In this document: one piece after another, positions 47,595 to 58,544 of the stretch | Layout: every line of letters begins with the position of its first letter | How positions within the stretch are numbered: the stretch's first letter is position 1 | NCBI GenBank assembly: GCA_030704615.1 | Contig: CM060732.1 | Location: forward strand, 31,355,053 to 31,419,052 | DNA from: Takakia lepidozioides | Lineage: Eukaryota > Streptophyta > Takakiopsida > Takakiales > Takakiaceae | Length of the DNA stretch: 64,000 nucleotides | Direction of reading: 5' to 3' | Notes under the pieces: generated by a model | What the model was told of the DNA's origin: nothing | What the model saw: only the letters and a program-made list of their open reading frames with translations | Database searches by the model: none | Program-made: the position numbers and the translations under genes

Positions 47595-48321
47595 TGTCGC
47601 GGCCCTTTGCCTTGAGGGCAGGGGGTCGGGACACATGAGGGGCTGCCCATGTGGTGGGGGCAGCGGCAGCGATAGGTATGGGGGGCTGAAGCACCCTTGA
47701 GTGCCCAAGGCACTCAAGGAGGCGGAGGCGCTCACTAGGTGGAGCCCCGCACACCGGGTTGCGGTGGGGGTGGCTCCACAAGGGGTGGTGGTAGCTTAGC
47801 GGGACTTAGTGGGGGTGGCATAGGACTCACCATGGGGGCGGAGACCTCGTGGTGGGAGTCGTGGGGAGTCTTGGGACTCATCACGGTCCATAGGGGTCGT
47901 GGTGAGTGGGCCAAGACTCACCGCGACTCATCACCGGGAGTCGAGGGTTTTCGTGGTGGTTCGCCATAAAATGGCATGGCTGGTTATGAAACCCCCACGG
48001 ACAGCTACAGAAGTATATATAGGGAGTAGTAACCCCGAGAACGGTGCAAGCCCGTTGGTGACCAAAAACCAGTGAGTAAGCGAGCGAGCCGGAAAGCGAC
48101 CAAAAAGTGGGAAGCTGTTCCGGACTACCAACTACCAAAGGGAATTCCCGCTGGTTCCAAATCGGTGGAGGGTTCTTTGGGAGAACAAAGGGGGACCGTT
48201 ATGCCCCGGTGAGCAGCCGAAGCTCCAAGTTGGCCAGGCGGCCAGATTGGGAGTCAGGCGCGCGCATCAAAGCGAGTAACTATGACTTGAGGGGGAGCTT
48301 ACCGAAGTGAGGTTCGCGACA
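47595..48321 (+). repeat. 5' LTR of the chromovirus
   Basis: 727 bp, TG...CA ends. TATATATAGG near 48015 is a plausible TATA box for the genomic transcript. Compared with the 3' LTR it has one extra G in the run near 47680. Confidence 0.95.
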
Positions 48322-48322
48322 C

Positions 48323-49545
48323 TTGGTATCAGAGCCTAGAGTTCAGTACGCAATCGTCCTTGGCATTGGCCTCATCATGGGGTCGGGCAAGCCGAAGCGA
48401 AAGCGGAACGGCCCAAAAGATGATGATCCTGGTAAGCCCGATGGGGGCGATGTGTCACGGAGGCGGCCATTTGAGGAAGCGATGCATGTTTCCAAAAACG
48501 AGGCCGCTCAAGAGCGGGAGGAATCCGAGGAGTCGGAGCCCGAGGAATCCTTGAGAGCTCCGACAAACCAAGAGATGCCTCCCATGCCGGCAGCCTTTTG
48601 GGAAGGGTTGTTGGCGCAGTTTGATGGGACGTTGAAAGACGTGTTGAAGGCGGCTAATGCCACTTCCACTAAGGCAAAGTTTAAGGTGAAGCCTAAGGAA
48701 CCCGGCACCTTCGAGGGCGTCCGAAATCGGAAGGCACTCAACACCTGGCTCCTGGAGCTAGAGCAGTACTTCCGGGCGGCCAAGTTGAGTGACGAGGATC
48801 GGGTGGAAGTGACTCCCACCTATTTGAGGGGCTATGCTCAACAATGGTGGCAAAAACGCCTTCACGACCGAGGTCCAAGCCCGGAAACCTTGAACTGGAG
48901 TGGGTTCAAGGAATTGATGAAGAGACAGTTTGTGCCCCTCAACGCGTCCTGGCTTGCCCGGGACAAGATGAGGAATTTGAAGCAAACAGATGACATTCGG
49001 GGTATGTCCAGGCTTTCAATGTGCTGTTGCTCGAAGTCGCGGACATGGCAGAACCAGAAATGGTCTTCAACTTTGTGGCGGGACTGGCCCCATAGGCCAG
49101 GCGGAAGTTGGAGGAGAAGCCACCCAAGACTTTGAACGAGGCAATTGAGAGGGCTGAATGTGTCTCGGATGTCCCTAGGGGTGAGAGACAAGGCCGTACG
49201 GAGCTGAACCACAAGAAGACCCGGCGGGAAGGTGACTCCTTCCGACCGGAAAAGAAGTGGGATAGGCCACGCGACGACAATGGCACGTGGAAATCGAAGG
49301 GAGGGCCTTCACACGTCAAGGCGGCACCCGGTGCTTCGAAAGGAAAAGTGGGTGGAGCGGCTTATGGCGGACAGAAGGCGACCTTTGATGGAGTGTGTTT
49401 CAATTGCGGAGAGCCCGGGCACATGGCCAAGAAGTGCACGAAACCTCGACAATTGAACATGACTCGGGCAACCACGGAGCTGTCGGAAGATACCATCAGT
49501 CGCTTGGTGGAAGCGGTGGTCGCCAGGACTTGCAAGGTAGACAAC
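48323..49545 (+). pseudogene. gag: Chromovirus gag (capsid and CCHC zinc knuckle), frameshifted
   Basis: The retrotransposon gag domain lies in the first frame (TWLLELEQYFRAAKLSDEDR, QQWWQKRL, FKELMKRQFVP). A one-base shift near 49000 moves the frame. The following segment also has a TAG at about 49093 before the frame that carries the zinc knuckle CFNCGEPGHMAKKC at about 49400-49440. The protein would package element RNA in virus-like particles. The breaks mean this copy cannot make a complete Gag. Confidence 0.9.
48324..48336 (+). promoter_or_regulatory. Primer binding site, initiator tRNA-Met type
   Basis: TGGTATCAGAGCC starts two bases after the LTR end. It is the standard complement of the 3' end of plant initiator tRNA-Met used by many plant LTR retrotransposons for minus-strand priming. 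Confidence 0.9.
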
Positions 49546-49782
49546 TATTCTTGTGAGTTGTATCAGGAAACTGGCGCCCTGCGTAAAGGGAGTCAGTTAT
49601 TGTTCGTGGATGGGATAATATCCGGAACTAACGTGTCGTTGTTGGTGGACACAGGAGCGTCGCACTCCTTCATGATGCCGGCGGCGGCGCGAAAGTTGGG
49701 ACTCCCGACAAGTGACGTGGGGGCCTCTATTGAGGTGCGTTCTGCCAAAGGAGAACCACAGTGGATCTCATTTTGGGGATGA
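49546..49782 (+). pseudogene. Chromovirus aspartic protease, truncated
   Basis: LLVDTGASHSFMMP at about 49640-49680 is the retropepsin active site (DTGAS). The frame stops at 49782 soon after [10 protein letters not shown]. The RT frame opens in a different phase at once with [11 protein letters not shown], so protease and RT are separated by a shift and probably a small deletion. Confidence 0.85.
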
Positions 49783-50830
49783 CCTTTTTGAGCAAATCCG
49801 GAGCGGTCATAGATGGCCGCAAGAGAGTAGTCACGCTGCCATGTGGGAATGGTGGCGAGGTCTTACGAGTGTCGAAAACGCCCAAATCCGTGGGAGGGCG
49901 AATAAACCTTCTATCAGCAAGGGAGTGGGCCATGGAGGAGGCACACGAGCCCCAGTTTTTGCTTTACATTAGAGAAGTGAAGGGAGAAGGCGATGGGGAG
50001 CCGAGCCCAGATTGGATCAAGGGGATTTTGGAGAAATACCAGGATGTGATGCCGGAGGATTTACCAAGCGGCTTGCCACCGCGAAGAGGAGTTGACCACA
50101 AGATTGAGGTGATACCGGGATCGGAACCGCCTGCCAAGGCACCCTACCGGTTGAGCCACAGGGAGTTGGTCGAGCTGAAGACTCAGATCAAGGATCTAAT
50201 GTCAAAGGGGTACATCCGGACGAGTAAGTCACCTTACGGAGCCCCGGTGCTATTCGCAGACAAGAAGGATGGGACGCTGCGGATGTGTGTCGATTATAGG
50301 GCTTTGAATAAGGTGACTATTAAAAACCGGTATCCTTTGCCAAGGATCGACGACCTTTTCGACCGGTTGGCAGGAGCGAAGTATTTCAGCCGGATCGACT
50401 TGCGCTCCGGCTATCATCAAATTCGGGTGGCGGAAGGAGATGAGGAGAAGACCGCGTGCAGGACAAGGTATGGTTCATATGAGTTCTTGGTGATGCCTTT
50501 TGGGCTCACCAATGCACCTGCGACCTTTAGCACGCTGATGAACAGCCTTTTTCAGGAGTGGTTGGATGACTTTGTGATCGTGTACATCGACGACATCTTG
50601 GTGTACTCGAAAACAAAGGAGGAGCACCTGGAGCACCTCAAAAGGGTTGCGGGAAGGGAAGCTGTACGCCAAAGTTTCAAAGTGCGAATTTGGGGTCACG
50701 AAAGTGGAGTTCCTGGGGCATGTGATTACACACGATGGGATCAAAATGGATAACAGAAAGGTGAGGGCGATCTTGGACTGGGAGCCTCCGACTTCGGTCC
50801 CAGGAGTGCGATCCTTCCTAGGACTCGCCT
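49761..50830 (+). pseudogene. Chromovirus reverse transcriptase
   Basis: Ty3-type RT with [45 protein letters not shown] and the catalytic YIDD in [13 protein letters not shown], all in one frame from 49761. A shift near 50650 breaks the thumb: the continuation ([20 protein letters not shown]) is in the next frame, and another shift occurs near 50830. The catalytic core is intact. Confidence 0.92.
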
Positions 50831-50846
50831 CTATTACCGGAAGTAT

Positions 50847-51365
50847 GTGAGAAATTTCGCCAAGATTGCGGGGCCGCTGTCAGACCTTCTGTGTAAATCT
50901 AAAGTCTGGGCATGGAACACCTTTTGTGGCCAAGCTTTTGCTGAATTGAAGCAGCGGATGGCGGAAGCTCCAGTCTTGAAAATCCTGGAGTTCGATCGTC
51001 CGTTCGAGATACATACAGATGCCTCGGACTTCGCGATTGGGGGTGTACTGATGCAAGATGGACGTCCAGTGGCTTACGAAAGTAAGAAACTGAATGAAGT
51101 GGAGCGACGGTGGCCGACGCACGAGAAAGAGATGAAGGCGGTGGTGCACTGTCTTGAGCTTTGGCGCCACGATGTTGGTTCCAACCCAGTGAAGGTGTTC
51201 ACGGACAATGTCACGGTGAAGTATTTTGCCACGCAGCCCAAGTTGTCCCCAAAACAACTTAGGTGGCAAGATACTTTGGCGGTGTTCGACGTGGATATCC
51301 AGTACAAACCGGGACGAGACAATGTGGTGGCCGATGCCTTAAGTAGAAAGCAGCAGCTCTTGTTG
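50847..51365 (+). CDS. Chromovirus RNase H
   Basis: FEIHTDASDFAIGGVLMQDG, YPTH-like RWPTHEKEMKAVVHCLELW, VFTDNVTVKYF and YKPGRDNVVADALSRK give the Ty3 RNase H pattern with its D-E-D residues. It is continuous with the integrase N-terminus in the frame that runs from 50847 to 52016. Confidence 0.9.
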
Positions 51366-52607
51366 GTGTACAAGGGCGAGACGGCGCTCCAAAGGAAGAT
51401 CCGGAAGGCTTGCCGGAAGGATGAACTGGCGAAGTCCGTGATGCAGGACTTGAGGATGGGGGTTAAATCGCAGTTCCACTTGCAAAATGGACTGCTCCGG
51501 TATAAGCAAAAAGGTCTCTACGTGCCGAAGGGAGGGATCAGAGATAGCCTCTTGAAAGAATGCCATGATAGCCCGCTTGCAGGCCACAGCGGAGCCAAGC
51601 GCACTGCGGCACTCTTGAAGAAAGAGTATTTCTGGCCCAAACTGAGGGAGGAGGCAGAGGAGTATGTCAAGACATGCACCACATGCCAACAAAACTGGAG
51701 CGAGTACAAAAAGCAAGCGGGGCTGTTACAACCCTTGCCGATCCCAGAGGGGACTTGGGAAAGCGTCTCGATGGATTTCATGACTGCTATGCCGCTGTCA
51801 AAAGGATTCGATGCAATCATGGTGGTGGTGGATAGGTTCAGTAAAATGGGCCATTTCATCCCCACCAAGGAGACGGCAACGGCGCAGGAGACAGGACGAC
51901 TTTACTTCGCCCACGTCTTAAAGCATCATGGAGTCCCAAAGGATATTGTCTCGGACCCCCAAAGTTTACGAGTAAATTTTGGAGGGCACTTTGGAAGAAG
52001 ATGGGGACGAGGCTGAAGATGAGCACCGCCTTCCGACCTACGACCGACGGCCAAAACAGAAAGAGTGAATTCCGTAGTGAAGCAGATCTTGCAGAATTAC
52101 GTGTCGGCAGACCAAACAGACTGGGTGGAACACTTAGACGCGGCAGAGTTCTGTTATAATAACACAGAACACTCCGCAACGGGAGTTTCCCCTTTCGTAT
52201 TGGTCTATGGAAAAGCACCTCTGGTGCCGACAAGTTGGGCCGCCCAGGACGTTGAGGAACCGGCAGTAGCGGCGGTACTGGAAGAACGCGAGCGTTTGTT
52301 GAAGCTCGCAAAGTACAACATTGCCAAAGCTAGGAAACGGTATGAAAGGCAGTCGAATCGGAAGCGGAGGGAAGTGAAGTTTGAGGCAGGCACGGAGGTC
52401 TGGTTGAACATCAAGAATTTCCGACTACCTCTGGAAGTGAGTCCGAAGTTCGTACCTCCGTATACGGGCCCCTTTCGCATTCGGAAGGTTATGAATGAGG
52501 ATGTGTATGAATTGGAGCTGCCGGCAAACAGCAAGGTGCACCCAGTATTCCATGTCTCACTTTTGAAGCCTTACTTCAAATATGAAGCGCGTCCGAATCG
52601 GCATTAA
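51366..52607 (+). pseudogene. Chromovirus integrase, two frameshifts
   Basis: The HHCC zinc domain is present (HDSPLAGHSG ... CTTCQQ). The catalytic core starts normally (SMDFMTAMPLSKGFDAIMVV, with D, and DIVSD, the second D). A shift at about 51958 loses the frame, and a second shift in the A-run near 52053 restores it at SVVKQILQNYVSADQTDW. The C-terminal GPY/F-like segment (FVPPYTGPFRIRKV) follows. The TAA at 52605 separates it from the chromodomain. Confidence 0.88.
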
Positions 52608-52835
52608 GTGTTGCGTCCGCCACCTATGCTGTTGGATCATGAAAATGAACCTGAGTACGAGGTGGAGGCAATACTTAAGTCGAGGAGGTTCAAGAACCGA
52701 GAAACGGAGTATCTCGTCAAATGGAAGGGCTATCATCATGTGGAGGCATCTTGGGTGCGTGCCTCAGAAATGGGAAACGCATCCGAGGCGGTTGCAGCTT
52801 TCGAAGGGCGACCTCCAAAGCGGAAGAAGCGTTGA
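52608..52835 (+). CDS. Integrase-associated chromodomain
   Basis: EYEVEAILKSRRFKNRETEY then LVKWKGYHHVEASWVRASEM is a chromodomain with the WKGY core and a downstream W. This marks the element as a chromovirus. Such domains steer integration towards modified chromatin. The frame is the same as the integrase C-terminus but is preceded by a TAA. A basic KRKKR tail ends the protein. Confidence 0.9.
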   Translation: MLRPPPMLLDHENEPEYEVEAILKSRRFKNRETEYLVKWKGYHHVEASWVRASEMGNASEAVAAFEGRPPKRKKR

Positions 52836-53739
52836 TGGGGACATCAACTTTGGAGCGTGGGGGAGGAAATGCATGCTTAGCCCGGCTTAGCTAGCTTAGG
52901 AATCCGATTGCAAAAACTTATATTGTACAAAACGTGCTATAAATGAAATGGCTTCCAAATGTTGTGCATCCTATTTTGTTTGGAATGGTGATGGATGGTA
53001 TGGTTGGCTAGTGTGTAGAATGCATGCTAGCTTATAAAAGTGGGAGAGGTAAATTGGGTTAATCGTGTGTTTGCGTAGTGCCGAAATCGGGTGACCCCCA
53101 TCCAAGGGGCAAGGAAACTTGCGCCTTCTTTGGGAGTTCACGTGCTAGTGCGCACCTGCCGCGTGCGCGTACTATAACTGCGCTACCGAGGGGGTTGCCT
53201 TGTAGTGCGGGCTAACGCGGAAGCTACGTGCTTCCGTTCACGTACTATAATCGTGTAGCCTCGGGACGAAGTCGTAGTGCGGCTTCGGCGTGTTCCCGTA
53301 CCTCAGGCCAGCATTCCAAGGCGGACCCAATTGTAGTGATTGGGGCGCACGGTTGGTTCAAGGTTATCTTCCCAGTCAAAGAGGGTTCCAGGGAACCCTT
53401 GCTCAAGGTGATGCCAAAAGCGGCATCATGAGCGGTCACAAGCAATGTTGTTGCAGTAAGGCGATTCGATCCTCGGGGAGGATCGTTCCTTGGCCTTGAA
53501 GTAGGCTAAGAAGAGTGCACTGGGAGGAGCTGGAGAGGCTCCACCTTTGGCCGGGACTTGGAGGAAGTCGGCCGAACTAGCTAGTGGAGAGTAGAGTCAA
53601 GTGTGGGGTTTGGTTCTTTGCCATGGGACGCCATGGTACGGAAACAAACTCCTTGATGTGGGACGCCACAACTTGGATGTTCGTTTCTACAAAATGGACA
53701 AGTCGATGAGGACATCGACTCCCTGTTGGTAGGGGTGTG
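52836..53739. other. Chromovirus 3' untranslated spacer
   Basis: About 900 bp lies between the chromodomain stop and the 3' LTR. It contains a purine-rich GGGGGAGGAAATGC at about 52858, which looks like a polypurine tract but is 870 bp from the LTR. Immediately before the LTR is the weaker GGTAGGGGTGTG (53728-53739). No ORF with a domain is present. Confidence 0.6.
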
Positions 53740-54465
53740 TGTCGCGGCCCTTTGCCTTGAGGGCAGGGGGTCGGGACACATGAGGGGCTGCCCCTGTGGT
53801 GGGGGCAGCGGCAGCGATAGGTATGGGGGCTGAAGCACCCTTGAGTGCCCAAGGCACTCAAGGAGGCGGAGGCGCTCACTAGGTGGAGCCCCGCACACCG
53901 GGTTGCGGTGGGGGTGGCTCCACAAGGGGTGGTGGTAGCTTAGCGGGACTTAGTGGGGGTGGCATAGGACTCACCATGGGGGCGGAGACCTCGTGGTGGG
54001 AGTCGTGGGGAGTCTTGGGACTCATCACGGTCCATAGGGGTCGTGGTGAGTGGGCCAAGACTCACCGCGACTCATCACCGGGAGTCGAGGGTTTTCGTGG
54101 TGGTTCGCCATAAAATGGCATGGCTGGTTGTGAAACCCCCACGGACAGCTACAGAAGTATATATAGGGAGTAGTAACCCCGAGAACGGTGCAAGCCCGTT
54201 GGTGACCAAAAACCAGTGAGTAAGCGAGCGAGCCGGAAAGCGACCAAAGAGTGGGAAGCTGTTCCGGACTGCCAACTACCAAAGGGAATTCCCGCTGGTT
54301 CCAAATCGGTGGAGGGTTCTTTGGGAGAACAAAGGGGGACCGTTATGCCCCGGTGAGCAGCCGAAGCTCCAAGTTGGCCAGGCGGCCAGATTGAGAGTCA
54401 GGCGCGCGCATCAAAGCGAGTAACTATGACTTGAGGGGGAGCTTACCGAAGTGAGGTGCGCGACA
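53740..54465 (+). repeat. 3' LTR of the chromovirus
   Basis: 726 bp, same ends as the 5' LTR, with the same TATATATAGG box. It is followed directly by ATTGA, the right target-duplication half. Confidence 0.95.
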
Positions 54466-55254
54466 ATTGATGTTTCTTGGCCATTGAAAACCTTCTACTA
54501 CAAGCTCTGTGAGAAAGGGGACAACATGACTCTAAGGACAAAGAATGACATGCCTATTGGTTCAACAAGGTCTCGGAACCACAAGAGTCAGTTGTTTAAC
54601 TGGCATAGGCCATACATCAGATGTAATTGTGGATCTGGAGGTGCGCCGTCATCTTGTATGGGAAGTGTTGCTTGGTTTGACCACCTTGTGTGGTTCATGC
54701 TCAACAATCTGACGGTGTTCTTCCCCAATGATGCTTACCCATCTATACAGGCAAAGTATTACAACTTCTTGGTATGGATGATGAAAGCTGCCAGAGATTA
54801 TCATGGAGGCCGCATGCGAATTTGCTGCAGAACCTAATGCTAAATTACTTAGCAAAATGGGTGAAGCAAAAGGTGCCAGATATGTTGAGAAGATGATTAA
54901 GCCTGGAGCTTTTTCTGACAGCCTTCCAAAACCACAATTCAGTGGCTACAAAAGGCAGCGCCCGGATGGACAAACTCCTCTGCAGCAAGGCAAGACTGGT
55001 AACAACAGAGGCAGAAGCACACCTGTAAGAGGCAGAGGCTCGTACCAAAGAGGTGGGTGCTCTGGCCGTGGGCAGCATTCTAACAACAACTCTGACAGCT
55101 CGAAGATGATGACCAGAACTCCTTTTGGAGGTTCAGGTTCCAGTTCCAGCACTGCTATCAATATCGCCAGCCAAGAGCCTTTTCGAAATAGGCAAGGCAA
55201 CGGGGAGTTCTCCCCAATCCACAAGAGAGACTTCAACTCGTGGATGGACTTGTA
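54466..55254 (+). pseudogene. Penelope-like element, upstream ORF (3' part) with RGG-like tail
   Basis: The frame interrupted at 47594 resumes here and is open to 54837. It contains FVWFML-type aromatic segments and CNCGSGGAPSSCMGSVAWFD. After a one-base shift near 54800 it continues as MGEAKGARYVEKMIKPGAFS and a basic Arg/Gly/Ser/Gln-rich tail (GNNRGRSTPVRGRGSYQRGG) to a stop at 55255. The tail looks like an RNA-binding region, which suits a retroelement nucleoprotein. Confidence 0.6.
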
Positions 55255-57518
55255 ACCGCCTCTCTCATGGTATGCAACTCTACTTTGGTTGTGCAGATGA
55301 AATGTTTTTTCAAGAAGATGGAATCAGAAGAATTGAGATACATGCCTGGAACTTCATCACCCATGCATCAAAACCAGCCCCAATTGGTTTTGTACACATG
55401 GTGTACCCTAACCAGGCTATGGAATGGATAAGTCCTAAGGGTATGATAAAAGAAGCATTTTTGAATTTCGGACATAATGACCTGGCTATGTTAACTGAGG
55501 AAGTGATGTTTGGATGGACATACCATAAACAGAGTAGTACAAAGTACTATATGCCTGCATCTATTTTTCGTGACTTTAACTTCCTACCTGATCTGATTGA
55601 ATCTCCCCCTTGCCTCTGCAATACAGCCAAGAGGTTCAAGGCTTTTTGTGATGTGGATACTTTGACTGAGATTCAAATAACTGATTCTGCCCCCATACAA
55701 CATGTCAGAACTATGGATCTGAACATTATAAGACATCCCAAGCTGAGAGAACTCTTCAGCAGGTATGAACCACATTCCACTGAAAAAAACCTTAATAAAG
55801 GATGTTGTTATAGAGATAGCTTCTGCCTTCTCTAAAACATGTGACATTCTTCATGTGAACATTTCAGAACCTTGGATAGTAGAATGCTGTCAATGGTTGA
55901 AGGTTACATGTTGGGACAGGCTGAAGAAAAAAGCCAGTTTGACATGGTGCAATTACTCTCATCATGAGGGTAACCCACTTGTCAAAAAAGAAGCTCGGGA
56001 GGAACTGGATTGGCTTCTTAAACACTTGTACATGTCTGGTCTTGATAAGGCTAACAACAACGTATGTTTTCTTTGTGTGAAGCACATCCGAACCCAAGCT
56101 TATCACCGGCTTATGGGTAAGGATTTCAAACCATGCACCCAAAATGAGGTATGGTCATCACCTGATTCAGTCTTGGAAAGCCTGTTTACTGAGGTACAGA
56201 ATCTGATCCCTGAAGTTGAGGTGGCTTTTTGTAGTCTTCCCTACATGATGGGAATATACAAGCTACACAAAAAAAAGTACCGTTGGATTACCAATGCACA
56301 TAATTGTGTGTTCAGTGAAATTACTTGTCTTCTTACACGTGCCACTATGTTCCTATTACCCTTGGTCAAGGAATGGGCCAAAGCACGTTTAGACACCTAC
56401 AAAGAATTTTTCAAAGTGTCTACTGCCATGTATTGGATTATAGACAACATCACTGATTTCACTTTAAACCTCTCTGTATAAATCTATGATATGTTTGTGG
56501 CTGACATTACCAGTGCTATGAAAACATCCCTTTGGCAGGTGATGATAATCTGGGTGATGCTATTGAATTCGTGATCAAAATTGCTTTCCAGCAATATCAT
56601 GTAAACCACCCAAGGTCACATCACACCATTTGGATCCAAACCAAAAACGGGATCTTCGAGAAGTGCAAGTGGAGTCTTTCTTCCCCAAAGAATGGTACTT
56701 GGATAGAGCTTCCTAAAGCCAAGTTGCTTCAGCTCCACAAGTGGTTGATGTCCCACTGCTTCGTAGCATTGGGTGACCGTGTTTGGCATCAAGTGTCAGG
56801 TATTCCTATGGGATTTTCGTGTTCACCATTATGGTGCAACATATATTTCCTTTCCTATGAGCTTAAATTTATCTTGAGACTGGCAGCTCTTGGACAATAT
56901 CAATTGATGCCTAAGTTTCAATATGCTTTCAGATATATAGACATCTGCTGGCTTAATATTGGCAATGCTATGTTATTCCTTAATCCTGACGCAGACAGGA
57001 GTAGCAGTAATCCATGGTGGATTTACCCATTGAATGTTGTGGAAATCAAACATGAATTGTTGAGAACCAAGCCAGGATCCCAATATGAAGGTTTGGAAGC
57101 CTGTTTTATGAACATTCAGATCTCTGTGTTAAACCCAGACTCAGGTGAGTTTCAATTTCAGAAATATGATAAGAGAAGACTCTTGCCTTTCTCCTATACT
57201 CAGTATATCCAGTTCTTATCCAATAGACCTGTGAATCAATCCTACAATGTAGTGATTTCACAAGCCTTTCCGATTTTGTATATTTCCAGCAATGTTAATC
57301 TTGCTTGGAATGAATGCTATATTCTCATACATACCCTTGGGAGGAATGGTTTCAAAACCAAAAAACTAACCCGGATTTTGATAAGTTTCCTTGAGCAGGG
57401 CTCCTTCCCTGGTCTTTTCTTCCCTTTACAAGAGCTCATTGAAAGATTAAAAGGTACACTCTGCACTCATTCTTACATGATTGTATACATTTTTCCTTTG
57501 CAGTTTTTCTTTTTTTGA
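55125..57518 (+). pseudogene. Penelope-like reverse transcriptase, no endonuclease seen
   Basis: Three overlapping or adjacent frames (55125-55835, 55765-56481, 56532-57518) together carry an RT. The fingers have the Penelope-like GIYKLHKKKYRWITN and the palm has VSGIPMGFSCSPLWCNIYF. Downstream come WIYPLNVVEIKHEL and QKYDKRRLLPFSYTQYIQFL. This set of motifs differs from LINE and LTR RTs. It recalls Penelope-like or related RTs of algae, invertebrates and non-seed plants. The catalytic YxDD is reduced to YID followed by IC (RYIDICWLN), as if one Asp codon were lost. No GIY-YIG endonuclease follows. Frame changes near 55.8 and 56.48 kb confirm decay. Assignment to Penelope is from motif memory and needs phylogeny. 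Confidence 0.65.
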
Positions 57519-58544
57519 CCATGGGAGATGTGAGCGTAGACCTTCATATCCATCTGGTTTTTCTAAAATAGAAAAACCAGCGATGAAGACTACAAAGAGA
57601 AGGGAGAGTTTTTATGAGAATGGGTCTGGTATGCACTCCCTTACGGGGTGAGTGCATACCACACTCATCCCATAAGGGAATGCCATACCAGGGGCTGGCT
57701 GGTGGGATCCCTCTCTCTCTCCCTCTGTACATGGATCCTGTTGGTAACCTATTCCATAACCCAGAGGGTTTGGTACTAAGGTAATTTTTTACTAAACTAT
57801 AATTAATTTTCTGCTATCTTCATCCATACCGGATATAGTTAATAATGGATGAATTCCATTAAATGTTAATTATGGTTATCATTTTTTACCTGGTTCCTTT
57901 GGATTATTAAGGTCATTTATATCTAACCCTAATGAATGCCAGGTTCTGGTCATCGATTTTAGGATGTCATCCCTGCTGGATGACATGGCGATGACAACAG
58001 GGGAATATTCACCTTTCATTCCTTATTTTTCATCCCACATGGATGAAATCGCAATGGTTTGCCATATTTCCTCTCCTGCCATAAAACTTGCACGATACTG
58101 TGCGTTTTTTCTACGGGAGATGAAGTGATGGTGTCAGAGGGATCTCTTAGCACGAATTTTATGATTTTGATGGCTATGGAGACGCTTCAATGCTGTTTAC
58201 AAGTACTCTGGCAAGATTCCAGTCCTTTCTCATCTCCCTTGGGAGGCGTAACGACGGCGGTGCTTCAATTCCCTCAGTATGGTGACCTATTCCCTTGGTG
58301 GGCAATCTACCTTAGGCTGCCCGACTGCTTGTAGATCCTCTCTGGATCATTAAGTTTCAGCACTGCTCATAAAAACTTAGGGGGTTTCTTCACCTGTTAA
58401 AATGCGCATAGATTTCAAGCAAACCATTGCTTGTTTGTGCTGTTGATTGTCAAGTGCTTGGAGCGATGTCGAGTCCTCTTCCGCAATCGATTAAGGTTGT
58501 GGATAACCTTGCTTGTGTTTAGAACTGATTCTTGCTTTAGAACT
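57519..58544. other. Element 3' region with strong hairpins
   Basis: Non-coding between the RT and the right direct repeat. It holds a 12-bp hairpin at about 57553-57579 (CTGGTTTTTCTA / TAGAAAAACCAG). It also holds a larger hairpin with arms 57626-57654 and 57662-57691 around a 7-base loop, starting CTGGTATGCACTCCCTTA and ending CCATACCAG. These may be RNA structures used by the element. I looked for a hammerhead ribozyme core, known in some Penelope-like elements, and did not find one. Confidence 0.6.

Larger units (their letters stand above)
47595..54465 (+). mobile_element. Ty3/gypsy chromovirus, 6.87 kb
   Basis: LTRs 47595-48321 and 53740-54465 begin TGTCGC and end GCGACA, a 6-bp inverted end repeat. 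They differ by about six substitutions and one indel by eye, so insertion was recent. The flanks ATTGC (47590-47594) and ATTGA (54466-54470) are a 5-bp target duplication with one mismatch. The order gag, protease, RT, RNase H, integrase, chromodomain identifies a chromovirus. The copy is defective: frames break in gag, between protease and RT, twice after RT and at least twice in integrase. It interrupts an ORF of the surrounding Penelope-like element. Confidence 0.95.
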
